From Anaerococcus prevotii DSM 20548 (lineage in GTDB: Bacteria; Bacillota; Clostridia; Tissierellales; Peptoniphilaceae), in NCBI RefSeq assembly GCF_000024105.1, contig NC_013171.1, forward strand, positions 1,608,501 to 1,672,500: DNA of 64,000 nt. The letters are read 5' to 3'. The notes under the pieces are model-generated. The model did not search any database and had not been told where the DNA came from. It was given only the letters and a program-made list of their open reading frames with translations. A program made the position numbers and the translations under genes. Below, piece after piece: positions 46,739 through 56,091 of this stretch. How positions within the stretch are numbered: position 1 is the stretch's first letter; the number at the start of each line of letters is the position of its first letter.

Positions 46739-48494
46739 GTTAAAAGCCTTGTGGCTATTTGCCAAAATTATAGGAAGAAATGACCCCTTCTATCTAATAA
46801 TTATCCTCCTCAATGCCCTAATCAATTCGGCTAAGAGCCTAGTAGATATCTTTGTGCCAATGATTTTCATCAATCAAATCACAAATCCCAAACCTATCCC
46901 TGATTTTATAAGACTTGTAAGTTTTATAGTTATAGGAAAAGTCCTCCTAGAAATAATAGCTAGGATATCTAGCAGGGAAGAATTTGTAAGGCGTCAGGGG
47001 ATAAACGACTATCTAACCTTCGAGCTCGCCAAAAAAGCCATGGACTTATCCTACGAAAATATTGAAAATCCTCACACCTTAGACCTTAAAGAAAAGGCCA
47101 ATGCTGCCATCAATATGGGATCAATACATAATCTCTTGTGGTGTTTAAGAGAAATAATAACGAGCCTATCAACAATGCTTGCTACAGCTATCATCATAGT
47201 AAATTTCTCCCCTTACCTAGTGGCTTTTTCCATAGGAATTTCTTTACTGATAATTGTAGCGAGCATCAAAGAATCCGCTTATATTAGAAAATTTGACTTG
47301 GAAATAGTGGATGTAAATAGGAGATTCTCCTACTATTTCTCTCTTATGGGTGGACCTAGTTTTCAAAAGGAAATAAGAGCCTATGACCTAGGAGACTTGA
47401 TAAACTCAAAGGTCACCGGCTACCTTAGAAAGATGCTCAATGAATTTAACAAGAGATATGCCTACGAGGCCAACATTGGGGCTATCAAAGTTTTCTTAGA
47501 AACTATTCTAAGATTTATATCCTACACCTATGTGGCTATGAGGACTCTGTCAGCATCCTATGGCCCACAGATTACCTTCGGCGAGTTTTCCCTAATAATT
47601 TCTGCCAACGAAAACTTTATGAAGGCCTTCCAGGACATGTTTACTGAAACAGGCGACTTTATCCTAAGTCTAACCAACCTCATCCCCCTCTATGATTTCA
47701 TAAATCTAGAAGGCTCTAGTGAAAGAAAGAATAAAAAGGCAGGGGACTTCGAAAGCCTTGAGTTTAGAAATGTAAGCTTTACCTATCCAGGAAGTGACAG
47801 GCAAATCCTCTATGACATTTCCTTTAAGATAGAAAGGGGCGAGAAAATATCCATAGTTGGAGTAAATAACGCTGGAAAGACAAGCCTTGTAAAATTAATA
47901 GGAAGATTTTATGAAATAGATAAGGGAGAGATTCTCTACAATGGAGAAAATATCAAAGATATCGATAAGAAATCTCTCTATAAAAAAGTGTCTGCTGTTT
48001 TCCAAGATTTTTCCATAATGCCTTTTACAATCAAGGAAAATATAATAGGAAATAAGGCCTATAAGAAGGAAAAAATAGATGAGATTCTAAAAGAGCTAGG
48101 TCTTGATAGAAAGATAGCTGATTTAGAATATGGACTCGACACCTATATGAACAAGGAAATTTACGAAAAAGCGACCGACCTATCCCTAGGTCAAAAGCAA
48201 AAGCTTGCCATAGCTAGATGCCTTTACCAAGATCCCGACCTAATCATATTAGATGAGCCGACAGCAAGTCTCGATCCCCTAGCAGAAGCTAAAATCTACG
48301 AAGAGTTTAACGAGATGACTAAAGGTAAAACTGTAATATTCATATCTCATAGGATGAGTTCATCAAGATTTACCGACAAAATCCTCCTCCTAGACGAAGG
48401 AAAAATAGCAGCCTACGATACCCACGAAAATCTAATGCAATACGACAACACCTACTCCAGACTATTTAAGTCCCAGGCTAAATACTATAAGTAA
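46728..48494 (+). CDS. ABC exporter half-transporter (degenerate partner)
   Basis: A 588-residue membrane-ATPase fusion with a membrane domain in about the first 320 residues. The nucleotide site is altered: Walker A reads GVNNAGKTS (Asn for the second Gly) and the signature reads LSLGQKQKLAIARC (Leu for Gly), while Walker B LIILDEP and SHRMSS are normal. Such asymmetry is usual in heterodimeric ABC exporters. Last gene of the operon, followed by a strong terminator. Confidence 0.92.
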   Translation: MKNKLKALWLFAKIIGRNDPFYLIIILLNALINSAKSLVDIFVPMIFINQITNPKPIPDFIRLVSFIVIGKVLLEIIARISSREEFVRRQGINDYLTFELAKKAMDLSYENIENPHTLDLKEKANAAINMGSIHNLLWCLREIITSLSTMLATAIIIVNFSPYLVAFSIGISLLIIVASIKESAYIRKFDLEIVDVNRRFSYYFSLMGGPSFQKEIRAYDLGDLINSKVTGYLRKMLNEFNKRYAYEANIGAIKVFLETILRFISYTYVAMRTLSASYGPQITFGEFSLIISANENFMKAFQDMFTETGDFILSLTNLIPLYDFINLEGSSERKNKKAGDFESLEFRNVSFTYPGSDRQILYDISFKIERGEKISIVGVNNAGKTSLVKLIGRFYEIDKGEILYNGENIKDIDKKSLYKKVSAVFQDFSIMPFTIKENIIGNKAYKKEKIDEILKELGLDRKIADLEYGLDTYMNKEIYEKATDLSLGQKQKLAIARCLYQDPDLIILDEPTASLDPLAEAKIYEEFNEMTKGKTVIFISHRMSSSRFTDKILLLDEGKIAAYDTHENLMQYDNTYSRLFKSQAKYYK

Positions 48495-48497
48495 AAC

Positions 48498-48533
48498 AAT
48501 TCCCTCTAGGAATAGAAATCTAGAGGGATTTTG
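48498..48533 (+). terminator. terminator of the exporter operon
   Basis: TCCCTCTAG (48501-48509) pairs with CTAGAGGGA (48520-48528), followed by TTTT. Confidence 0.85.
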
Positions 48534-48561
48534 CTTTAAAAGAGACAAGTCTTTAACAAAC

Positions 48562-49158
48562 TTACATGAAAGGATAAATATAGCCAAGCTCCATGGCCTT
48601 GTTGTAGGCTTCTACTATGTTTTTGGCTCCTAGTTTTTCATAGATATTTGCTATATGGTTGTAGAGGGTTCTCTCGCTTATGTAGAGTTTTTGAGCTATG
48701 TCCTTTTTCCTACTCCCCTTGATTAGCTCTTCTAGGACTTCTAGTTCCCTATTTGTTAGGGGATCTTTTATTGACTTTGTGCTTTCTTTTGACTTCCCTT
48801 GGTAGACATTTTTTATCATTCTTATTAAGTCGTCTCTTTCTATAGACTTGTTGATAAAATCTTTAACTCCTAGGCCAAAGGCAATATCCTTGTAGTTTGC
48901 AAGGTCATAGGAGGTCAGAACTATTATCTTTTCTTTAGGATTTTGGGACAAGATATTCCTAATTAGGTCAAGGCCTGTAATTTCTTCTTTTAGATTGATA
49001 TCTATTAGCAAAATATCATACTTATCTTGGTCGATTCTTACTAAGAAATCATCTATATTAGAAATATAATCGCATACTTCTATAGTTTCTTCCTCTTCTA
49101 AAAGAATCTTAAGAGACTGGCCAAATATTTTATGATCGTCTAGTAATATTATTTTCAT
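48562..49158 (-). CDS. NarL/LuxR-family response regulator
   Basis: A 198-residue two-component regulator. The receiver domain (1-115) has the acidic pocket DD at 7-8, the phospho-acceptor Asp53 (LLIDINL) and the conserved Lys in FINKS. The LuxR helix-turn-helix (about 133-195, LTNRELEVLEELIKG ... ISERTLYNHI) binds DNA. It overlaps the kinase gene upstream by 29 bases and likely controls the adjoining ABC genes. Confidence 0.94.
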   Translation of the reverse strand: MKIILLDDHKIFGQSLKILLEEEETIEVCDYISNIDDFLVRIDQDKYDILLIDINLKEEITGLDLIRNILSQNPKEKIIVLTSYDLANYKDIAFGLGVKDFINKSIERDDLIRMIKNVYQGKSKESTKSIKDPLTNRELEVLEELIKGSRKKDIAQKLYISERTLYNHIANIYEKLGAKNIVEAYNKAMELGYIYPFM

Positions 49159-50296
49159 TTTCCCTTATCTCCAAAACCACTTCAGTAGTGAGTATATCTT
49201 TATTTATCTTGTAAGTAATGGCTCCCGAATTTGCCTCTAGCAAGAGTTTGACTAAGAAAACTCCTCTTTTGGAATTCTTAATAGAGGCAAAGTCCCCAGT
49301 ACCTACTCCGTCGCTTTCTATTTCCATGACTAAAGAATCCTCCTTAGTATAAAGCTTGTAATTAATATAACTTGCCTGAGAATGTTTGTATATATTATTA
49401 ATCAATTCCTTTGATATGATAGAAATTAGCCTTGTATTTTCTGGATCCTCTAGCAAATCACTTTCTATCGTTTTTGTAATTTTTATATCCTTATCCTTGT
49501 ATAGGGAGGATATATTAGAAAAAACCGCCGATAGGGTGAGGTCTAGGTTGGCCTTTTCAAAAAGCGAAGACTGGTAGAATTTCATAATATTTCTAAGCTT
49601 TCCTTCAAGGTCAGATAGGATATCTCGAGCGTATCCTATGTCAGGATTCTTTAAGGAAAGATAGTTCCTACTAGCAAAGATATCCTGGATGATGTCATCG
49701 TGGATAGTCCTTGCAAATTCATCCCTTTCTTCTGCAAGATAGTGGGAAAGATAGTGGATCTTGTAGTTTTTCTCGTAGATATTCTCCTTCTCCCTTAGGA
49801 AGACTATAAAGAAAAACTCTATTAGCAAAAATACAATTTGCATAAACAAGTTAATTACTATGGTGTCTATATCAAATAGGTATATGACTATAAAGAAAAA
49901 CACAATAAATCCACCAGTAAGCCTTTGGGCTGAAGCCCTTGATATTGGCAATATATTTATTTTTCTCGCAAGGTCTGTATCCATATATTTTTTAATAAAT
50001 AGCAAGGTCGAACTTACGCTGATTAAGGCCAAGATAATTCTGTGATTTATGCCCTTGCATAAGATAAGTGATAGGGGGAGTAGGGATGATATTATAGCTA
50101 GGTTTGAATGTCTTTCTTGGATATCATCATTTGAAATCTCCGTATATATTAGGCCATATAGGATAAAAAACAGACTAATAGAAAAATAATTTATGATAGC
50201 TAAGTCATCAATCATTAGTTTATTTTTAAAAAGTATTCCCCAAAATATGAGGAGGAATATATGGCCTAAGGCAATTTTTTCTAATCTCTTTATCAT
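49130..50296 (-). CDS. NarL-type sensor histidine kinase
   Basis: A 388-residue membrane kinase. Five or six N-terminal helices (about 10-168) replace an extracellular sensor. HisKA_3 follows with the phospho-acceptor His199 (ARTIHDDIIQDIF), then a HATPase domain with the N-box SKELINNIYKHS and a G-box DGVGTGDF. The intramembrane-sensing layout resembles kinases that respond to membrane or wall stress, often through a partner ABC transporter. It lies two bases behind the permease gene. Confidence 0.92.
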   Translation of the reverse strand: MIKRLEKIALGHIFLLIFWGILFKNKLMIDDLAIINYFSISLFFILYGLIYTEISNDDIQERHSNLAIISSLLPLSLILCKGINHRIILALISVSSTLLFIKKYMDTDLARKINILPISRASAQRLTGGFIVFFFIVIYLFDIDTIVINLFMQIVFLLIEFFFIVFLREKENIYEKNYKIHYLSHYLAEERDEFARTIHDDIIQDIFASRNYLSLKNPDIGYARDILSDLEGKLRNIMKFYQSSLFEKANLDLTLSAVFSNISSLYKDKDIKITKTIESDLLEDPENTRLISIISKELINNIYKHSQASYINYKLYTKEDSLVMEIESDGVGTGDFASIKNSKRGVFLVKLLLEANSGAITYKINKDILTTEVVLEIRENENNITRRS

Positions 50297-50298
50297 AT

Positions 50299-50937
50299 CT
50301 AATAGTAGCTAACTACAATCCTTTCTTTATTAGTTTTCTTGTACAAAAATACGATTATTGCAGATAAAATAAGAATCTTACTTATCAAATACAATTCTAT
50401 CATATTTGTTAGCATGTAGGCTATTAGGGAGATCATCATGACTCCAATTGATAAGCCTATTAGTCGGATTTGGAGGGAATTTATTTTATTCATATTTGTC
50501 GTATGAAGGATTAGCAAAACTATTATTGTTGTGTAGAGCAGGCTAGTTAGTAAGAAGTTTAGAAGGACTCCCAGGCTTATACCAAGTCTAGATAAATTCA
50601 ATATAAGGCTTGGAAGGACTATAATTAAGGTACCTAGATATATACTAAGGAGGTAATTGACTAAAATTTTCCCTATAGAAAGACCATTAGCAAGTAAAAA
50701 TTCAATCCTTTTGCTAATCTTATCTGCTAACAAGGTATTTTTAGATAATTCCACCCCAAACATTACAAAAAGAATTAAGATTCCGTCGATTTTAATTATA
50801 TTTATGACCTTATTTGTTTCGAAACCTCCCCCATCCCCTAAAAACAGAGCCATAAAGGAGCAGAATAGGGCCATAAGAGCCATCAATAAGGCATTTTTAT
50901 CTAAAAGTTTTCTTAAATCGATGATTATTAAATTCAT
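50299..50937 (-). CDS. ABC-2-like membrane permease (second)
   Basis: A 212-residue protein with about six hydrophobic helices and a short cytoplasmic N-terminus (MNLIIIDLRKLLDKN), arranged like the permease encoded upstream. The second of two ATGs (base 50937) is chosen because GAGGGG then lies eight bases away; the first ATG (50943) is only two bases from it. Probably the second membrane subunit of the exporter with 50934-51647 and 51644-52306. Substrate unknown. Confidence 0.75.
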   Translation of the reverse strand: MNLIIIDLRKLLDKNALLMALMALFCSFMALFLGDGGGFETNKVINIIKIDGILILFVMFGVELSKNTLLADKISKRIEFLLANGLSIGKILVNYLLSIYLGTLIIVLPSLILNLSRLGISLGVLLNFLLTSLLYTTIIVLLILHTTNMNKINSLQIRLIGLSIGVMMISLIAYMLTNMIELYLISKILILSAIIVFLYKKTNKERIVVSYY

Positions 50938-51647
50938 GACCATGACCCCTCTTTATTAATTACAGTTTCATTATTCATCTTCCTTAAGCTTCTCATAGAA
51001 GAAATTACAAATATCAATCCTAATCCTATATTTATTCCTATAATAATATAGACAAGATTTAGGTTATATGAGTCTATAAGTGATAGGATTTTCTCTGAAA
51101 ATGTGCCTGTCATATAAATTAAAATTGTCGTTGTAAAGAAAACTATGTTTTTGAAAAACTTAAAGTTCTTTTGGGATAAGCTTATGATGTTAAAAAATAG
51201 GATTTCAAAATATGTCATTCCTATCATTGTAACAAAAATGCCTACAATCCACTTAAACTCCATCTTTAAATCTATTAGGACATAGGTTAGGAAAAACAAG
51301 ATAAAGGGCACGATGGAAGAAAGTCTCCACATTTCTATCCCATAGGCTTTGATCAAATCCTTAATATCTATGCCTGATCCTAGGATAAATTCTATACGCT
51401 TGTTTACTTTATCCTTGACTGTTAAATTGACGACCATGGAATTGGACATGATTAGTGAAATTCCAAACATTAATACATATAACATTAATATAATATAATT
51501 ATCTCCTCTAGAAGCAAAAATTCCCCTATATAGTAAGAAAACAAAGCCAAGAGAAAGCAAAGTAAATAATAATAAATTTAAAATAAAATCCTTGTCTTTA
51601 GATAAATAATACCTGCAAGCCCTATTAATATTCATCTTATCATTCAT
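50934..51647 (-). CDS. ABC-2-like membrane permease (first)
   Basis: A 237-residue membrane protein with about six hydrophobic segments and N-terminal basic or aromatic residues (RACRYYLSKDKDF). Its gene overlaps the ATPase gene by four bases and the second permease slightly. The ATG at 51647 has AGGAGG upstream. The paired permeases plus one ATPase resemble peptide-immunity or antibiotic-export transporters, an inference from layout only. Confidence 0.78.
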   Translation of the reverse strand: MNDKMNINRACRYYLSKDKDFILNLLLFTLLSLGFVFLLYRGIFASRGDNYIILMLYVLMFGISLIMSNSMVVNLTVKDKVNKRIEFILGSGIDIKDLIKAYGIEMWRLSSIVPFILFFLTYVLIDLKMEFKWIVGIFVTMIGMTYFEILFFNIISLSQKNFKFFKNIVFFTTTILIYMTGTFSEKILSLIDSYNLNLVYIIIGINIGLGLIFVISSMRSLRKMNNETVINKEGSWS

Positions 51648-52306
51648 TTCCTGCCCTCCTCTATAAATAAATCTTCTAAGCTTTCTTCTCTTATGTCTGC
51701 CATATCCTTTGTAAAAAGTAGGTCTCCTGATTTTATCATTGAAACCTTATCAGCAATCTTTTCAATCTCAGCAAGGTCGTGGCTGGTAATAACTATAGTC
51801 TTAGCTTCTTCCTCTAATAATTTTATAAGCTTTCTAATCTCGACTCTCGATATTGGATCTACTCCACTTGTCACCTCATCTAGATAGATTATGTCCCTAT
51901 TCATCATCACAATGATTAGTAGAGATAGTTTCCTCTTCATGCCCTTGGAATATGTAGCAACCTTCCTATCCAGATCCTTAGTAATATCTAGCAAGTCAGA
52001 ATATTTTTCATAAGACTTTGCCTCATAGCCAAAATACAAGCCATATAATTTAATATTTTCAAGTCCCGTCTTATCCTCGTACAAATAGTCATTTTCTAGT
52101 AAGATTGCATGAGTTCCCCTAACATTTACCTCTCCACCATCTTTTTCATAAAGACCTGTCAGTATCCTAAGTAGGCTTGTCTTGCCAGACCCATTTGGAC
52201 CGACTAGGGCATGAACCGTGTTGGCTTCAATTTCTAGGGAAAAATTATTGAAGAGCCTTTTGTTTTCAAAATTCTTGCTCATATTTTTAACTTCGATAAC
52301 CTTCAT
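51644..52306 (-). CDS. ABC transporter ATP-binding protein
   Basis: A 220-residue nucleotide-binding subunit. Walker A is GPNGSGKTS, the signature YSKGMKRKLSLL, Walker B IIYLDEV (Val in place of the usual Pro) and the H-loop TSHDLAEI. The ATG at 52306 behind AAGGAG is chosen; an open extension upstream adds 27 hydrophobic residues and lacks a ribosome site. First gene of the ABC and two-component operon. Confidence 0.9.
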   Translation of the reverse strand: MKVIEVKNMSKNFENKRLFNNFSLEIEANTVHALVGPNGSGKTSLLRILTGLYEKDGGEVNVRGTHAILLENDYLYEDKTGLENIKLYGLYFGYEAKSYEKYSDLLDITKDLDRKVATYSKGMKRKLSLLIIVMMNRDIIYLDEVTSGVDPISRVEIRKLIKLLEEEAKTIVITSHDLAEIEKIADKVSMIKSGDLLFTKDMADIREESLEDLFIEEGRK

Positions 52307-52396
52307 ATCTCTACTCCTTAGCTTAATATATTCTTCTAATCCTATTTTATAAGAAATAGTGAGCAAAAACATGAGTAAAAACTGCAAACTTGAACT

Positions 52397-52420
52397 AAAA
52401 AAGAGCGGTCATTACCGCTC
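52397..52420 (-). terminator. terminator of the mrp-DUF1002 operon
   Basis: GAGCGGT-CATT-ACCGCTC hairpin with T6 on the minus strand. Confidence 0.9.
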
Positions 52421-52437
52421 CTTAATCTTAAGATTTT

Positions 52438-53415
52438 TTAGTTTTCGCTAGATCCATCTTCGCTAGACCCGTTAAAGGCATTTGTTATGGACTCAAATAT
52501 CGATCTAAAGAATTCTACTATGGAATCCCATAGGCCGCTGTCTTTGGCTTCTTGGGCAACCTTATCTATATTATCCTTGTTATCTTCATAGAACTTGCCG
52601 GCCTTACTTGTGATATCTCCTGCAAGTTTTGTGAGATTTTCCCTAACTTCGGCGCTATCTATGGCAGAAGTTGTTTGGTAATTTTCAAAGTAATTAACTA
52701 GGATTTGGATGTTGTTATTTGATAATACATTGTCCATATTTACATTATTTAGGGCATCCCTGATGTAGATTGCTATCTGATCTGCGGATGCATTCTCGCC
52801 ATTTTCTTTCTTGTAATCGCTAAGTTTTTGTTTTACTTCAATTACTACTGTATCGAGCTTATCGGTATCGAAGTTTTCTTTTCCTTGGTTTTCTTTTGCA
52901 ACTTCGCTTACTGTCTCAAGCTCTTCTTGGGCTGTTTGAGTCCTTTGAGTGTCAAGGTCCACTCCTCGCATTTCTTCAGATTTGTAGACTCCGACTAGGG
53001 CAGACTCTCCAGTAACAGGTCTTGGGCTTGCTACTATTATATCCGCATTACTTATGCCTGCTGTGATTGCAGCATTAGTGTATTGACCTTCTGTAATCTC
53101 CGTAATATTTCCTGGTGTCTTGATCTTTACAGAAATTCCCTTAGCCTTGGTAGATCTTTTGACTAGGACTGAAGATATCATGTTAGAATCTGCTGTTCCG
53201 TAGCCTAGATATTTTTCTAAATCACTTCCATCAACATAGGAAATATTAGAATCTTCCCTAACTCCCATAGACTTATTTACTGTAGCCTTCTCATCTTCTG
53301 TTAGGGCTACTCCATAGATTACGTCGTCCTTTTTGGGATCAAAGTCACTTGCCATAGCAAGATTTGGGAGAAGGATTATAAGGGACATAAGCCCTGCTAG
53401 AATTTTCTTAAACAT
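52438..53415 (-). CDS. DUF1002 secreted protein
   Basis: A 325-residue exported protein. The signal peptide is residues 1-22 (LPNLAMAS), followed by the DUF1002 domain with YGVALTEDE and GYTNAAIT/ISNADIIVASPRPVTGESAL-type blocks (about 35-250). The C-terminal region ends in a Ser/Asp/Glu-rich tail. The function of DUF1002 is not known. It lies eight bases behind the Mrp gene and is probably cotranscribed. Confidence 0.9.
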   Translation of the reverse strand: MFKKILAGLMSLIILLPNLAMASDFDPKKDDVIYGVALTEDEKATVNKSMGVREDSNISYVDGSDLEKYLGYGTADSNMISSVLVKRSTKAKGISVKIKTPGNITEITEGQYTNAAITAGISNADIIVASPRPVTGESALVGVYKSEEMRGVDLDTQRTQTAQEELETVSEVAKENQGKENFDTDKLDTVVIEVKQKLSDYKKENGENASADQIAIYIRDALNNVNMDNVLSNNNIQILVNYFENYQTTSAIDSAEVRENLTKLAGDITSKAGKFYEDNKDNIDKVAQEAKDSGLWDSIVEFFRSIFESITNAFNGSSEDGSSEN

Positions 53416-53423
53416 ATTATTAC

Positions 53424-54212
53424 CTATAGGCTTTCAATCTTTTCTATAATTGGACTTAACTCTTTCATATCTATATCTTCTGCAAGACCTGAGTCGATTT
53501 TTTCTGCTATTTGTGGGTCGATTGGAAGCTTGGCTAGGGTGTCTATGTCGTATTTTTCTGCTACTTCATCTAGCCTACTCTTACCGAATATCTCGTGCTT
53601 ACTTCCACAATCTGGACATTCGAAATAAGACATATTCTCAACCATACCTATGACTTTCTTGCCCATCATCTTAGCCATCTTGATAGACTTTTCTACAACC
53701 ATCTCTACTAGGCCTTGTGGTGTCGCTACTGCAACTACGCCATCTATTGGTAGGGATTGGAAGACTGTAAGTGGTACGTCAGCAGTTCCTGGAGGCATAT
53801 CCACTATCATATAATCGATCTCTCCCCAGTCTACATCTGTATAGAATTGTTTTAGGACATTGGTCACGATTGATGATCTCCAAACAACTGGGTCAGTCTT
53901 TTGGCGTAAAATCATGTTTACAGAAATTAGCCTTATTCCGTCACGGGTGATAGCAGGATACATGAGTCCTTCCTTGGTTCCCCTAACTGGCTCATCTATA
54001 CCAAAGGCTTCTGCCATGGAAGGCCCTGTGATATCAGCATCAAATACTGCAACCTTGTAGCCTTTCTTGCTAAGGCTTGAGGCAAGGAGAGAGGATACTG
54101 AAGACTTACCAACTCCTCCCTTACCACTCATTACAGCTATGACCTTACCCACAGAAGAGCCTTCGTGAAGCTTGATTTTGAATTTATCTAAATTTATATT
54201 TTTCTTTTGCAT
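53424..54212 (-). CDS. Mrp/NBP35 family P-loop ATPase
   Basis: A 262-residue iron-sulfur cluster carrier ATPase (Mrp/ApbC). The deviant Walker A SGKGGVGKSS is near residues 27-36. DADITGPSMAEAFG, DYMIVDMPPGTADV and the cluster-binding CPDCG motif (near 212-216) follow. It scaffolds and delivers Fe-S clusters in the cytoplasm. The ATG at 54212 behind AAGGAG is preferred to a start seven codons upstream. Confidence 0.94.
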   Translation of the reverse strand: MQKKNINLDKFKIKLHEGSSVGKVIAVMSGKGGVGKSSVSSLLASSLSKKGYKVAVFDADITGPSMAEAFGIDEPVRGTKEGLMYPAITRDGIRLISVNMILRQKTDPVVWRSSIVTNVLKQFYTDVDWGEIDYMIVDMPPGTADVPLTVFQSLPIDGVVAVATPQGLVEMVVEKSIKMAKMMGKKVIGMVENMSYFECPDCGSKHEIFGKSRLDEVAEKYDIDTLAKLPIDPQIAEKIDSGLAEDIDMKELSPIIEKIESL

Positions 54213-54353
54213 ATAATCTCCTTTTCTTAGCATCTGATATTTCCTCAGATGTAGGATTATTATACTTTTAAATTATCATATGTTAAGTTAAATAAATTAG
54301 TCTTCTTAGATAGAATTAAGCTACTTGTACTTAGACTAATGAGACAATCTTAA

Positions 54354-55355
54354 TTAAAAATCAATCTTCATATCTCCATCCTTGATCAGCCCCTTATTTT
54401 TCATTAGCCTATAAATTATATAAGAAAGGATGGCTGGAAGGATTATGTGAAGGAGAATTACCTTAAATATCGCACTAATTCCCATGGCATTAATCGTTCC
54501 GATTTGTCCTACTAGACCACTTGTACCCATTCCTGAACCTAGAGGAGTGTTTTTCATCTTAAAGACTAGGGTCCCGATTGGAGCAAGAATGGCACTTGCA
54601 AGGGTTGGCGGAAGCCAAATCCAAGGGTTCTTGATTATATTTGGTACCTGAAACATGCTAGTCCCCAGCCCTTGGGCGAGAAGTCCCTCCAAGCCATTAT
54701 CCTTGTAGGAAATTACAGCAAAACCAATCATTTGGGCACAACAACCGACTGTGGCCGCTCCTCCTGCAAGGCCTTCTAGACTAAGCATCATACAAATTGC
54801 CGCAGATGAGATCGGTAGGGTAAGGGCCATACCAATAGTAAATGCGACTACAATTCCCATAAAAAATGGTCTAAGCTCGGTCGCCTTCATGATAAATAAT
54901 CCTATTGCCTTCATAAAACTAGCTACATAAGGTCCTATCAAATCACCCACCAAAATCCCTACTATAATCGTGACACTGGGAGTAATTATTATATCAAGCT
55001 TGGTAGATTTTGAGACAAGCTTACCAAACTCAACTCCAAAAATCGTGGCAAGGAAAACTCCCACAGGCCCTCCCAGCTCATAGGCTCCGAGTCCTACAAT
55101 AGTAGAAGCAAAAAGGACAAGCTTGGGTGCATTAAGACTTGCGGCAATAGCAACTGCAATAGCTGCTCCACTAGCAGAGTTTGCCAAAGGCCATAGCCTA
55201 TCTGTAAGATATGGTATATGTAAGCTTTGACCTAGACTATTTAGGATAGTCCCAACCAAAAGAGAGGCAAAAAGACCAAAGGCCATAGCTCCCAAAGCAT
55301 CAATAAAATAAGTTCTCCAGGATAAATTTATCCCCTTTTTTCTTAAAAATTCCAT
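54354..55355 (-). CDS. PTS IIC-like membrane protein (PfoR family)
   Basis: A 333-residue integral membrane protein of the PTS_EIIC_2/PfoR group with about eight or nine helices. Recognisable stretches are GLFASLLVGTILNSLG, LANSASGAAIAVAIA, ISSAAICMMLSLEGLAGGAATVGCCAQMIGF and GTSMFQVPNI. The family lacks IIA and IIB domains, and its transport role is unclear. The ATG at 55355 directly follows GGAGG at a normal distance. Confidence 0.88.
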   Translation of the reverse strand: MEFLRKKGINLSWRTYFIDALGAMAFGLFASLLVGTILNSLGQSLHIPYLTDRLWPLANSASGAAIAVAIAASLNAPKLVLFASTIVGLGAYELGGPVGVFLATIFGVEFGKLVSKSTKLDIIITPSVTIIVGILVGDLIGPYVASFMKAIGLFIMKATELRPFFMGIVVAFTIGMALTLPISSAAICMMLSLEGLAGGAATVGCCAQMIGFAVISYKDNGLEGLLAQGLGTSMFQVPNIIKNPWIWLPPTLASAILAPIGTLVFKMKNTPLGSGMGTSGLVGQIGTINAMGISAIFKVILLHIILPAILSYIIYRLMKNKGLIKDGDMKIDF

Positions 55356-55445
55356 AATATCCTCCAAAATATTTTCAAATAATATTGTAACACAAATTTA
55401 TTCTATTGTATATACAGTGGCAAATATTTTGGAGTTTAGTATTAT

Positions 55446-55557
55446 TTTTAGGCTCTGACTAATTTGCAATTATTAGAGTATAAGTCAAATATAATAAGCT
55501 GAATCATATTGTTTTTGTTTATGCTATACTTGTTCGGGTAACAAGGTAAAGTAAGGA
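55446..55557 (+). repeat. 112-bp direct repeat, copy A (duplicated leader)
   Basis: This segment recurs at 56092-56203 with about 80-85% identity by eye. It includes a TGC-TATACT extended -10-like box near 55521-55530 and a conserved CGGGTAA...AAAGTAAGG end. Each copy precedes a small ORF, so it is probably a promoter or leader duplicated with its gene. Confidence 0.75.
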
Positions 55558-55600
55558 TTTAAATTAATCAGTAGGATATTATTAGAGGTTATAGATTAAT

Positions 55601-55924
55601 ATGATTAAGAAATCAAATTTATTACCATATATTTTTATGATAGCTTCAAGTGTAGGCTATTATAGTAATATTGGGAGAGAAGATTCATTATTTTATTTTT
55701 GGATTACCATATTTGTAGTATCATTAATACTTTTAATAGTAAATAATAAGGATTTATTTAAAAAATATAAATCTAATATTGTATACTATGATATGTTGTT
55801 TGTTCTAGGAGTAATATTCATACCACGCATAAACTTACCTTATGGGGCTTCTAGATTAATTATGGCTATTTTAGGAGTTATATATGCACTTTTAATTAGT
55901 CGAAAGAAAAATTGTCTTAAATAA
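55601..55924 (+). CDS. hypothetical small membrane protein
   Basis: A 107-residue protein with about four hydrophobic helices (8-24, 32-48, 62-75, 85-100) and a basic tail (SRKKNCLK). No family is recognised. Size, topology and the surrounding decayed peptide genes would fit an immunity protein, but nothing in the sequence proves it. The ribosome site is weak (AGAGG, 14 bases away). Confidence 0.55.
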   Translation: MIKKSNLLPYIFMIASSVGYYSNIGREDSLFYFWITIFVVSLILLIVNNKDLFKKYKSNIVYYDMLFVLGVIFIPRINLPYGASRLIMAILGVIYALLISRKKNCLK

Positions 55925-55951
55925 TAATGAGCAAAGGTAGATTATTTTAAA

Positions 55952-56089
55952 TGAGCTGAACCCCAAAATCTGAAAAACGGATGGAGGGGTTTTTAGTATG
56001 CCAAAACATACACAAGAATTTTTAAAAAATTTAGTTCTAAAATTACAGAATTTATAAGTTGGCATTTACACAAAAAATTTGACAGTACC
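55952..56089 (+). mobile_element. IS3-type end remnant, copy 1
   Basis: A 138-bp relic with an IS3-like left end (CTGAACCCCAAAA...GGATGGAGGGG), the first codons of an orfA-like frame (MPKHTQEFLKNLVLK, then stop) and a right end whose complement reads GGTACTGTCAAATTTTTTGT. Nothing lies between the start of orfA and the right end, so it is an internal deletion derivative. A second copy is at 57154. Confidence 0.7.
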
Positions 56090-56091
56090 CT

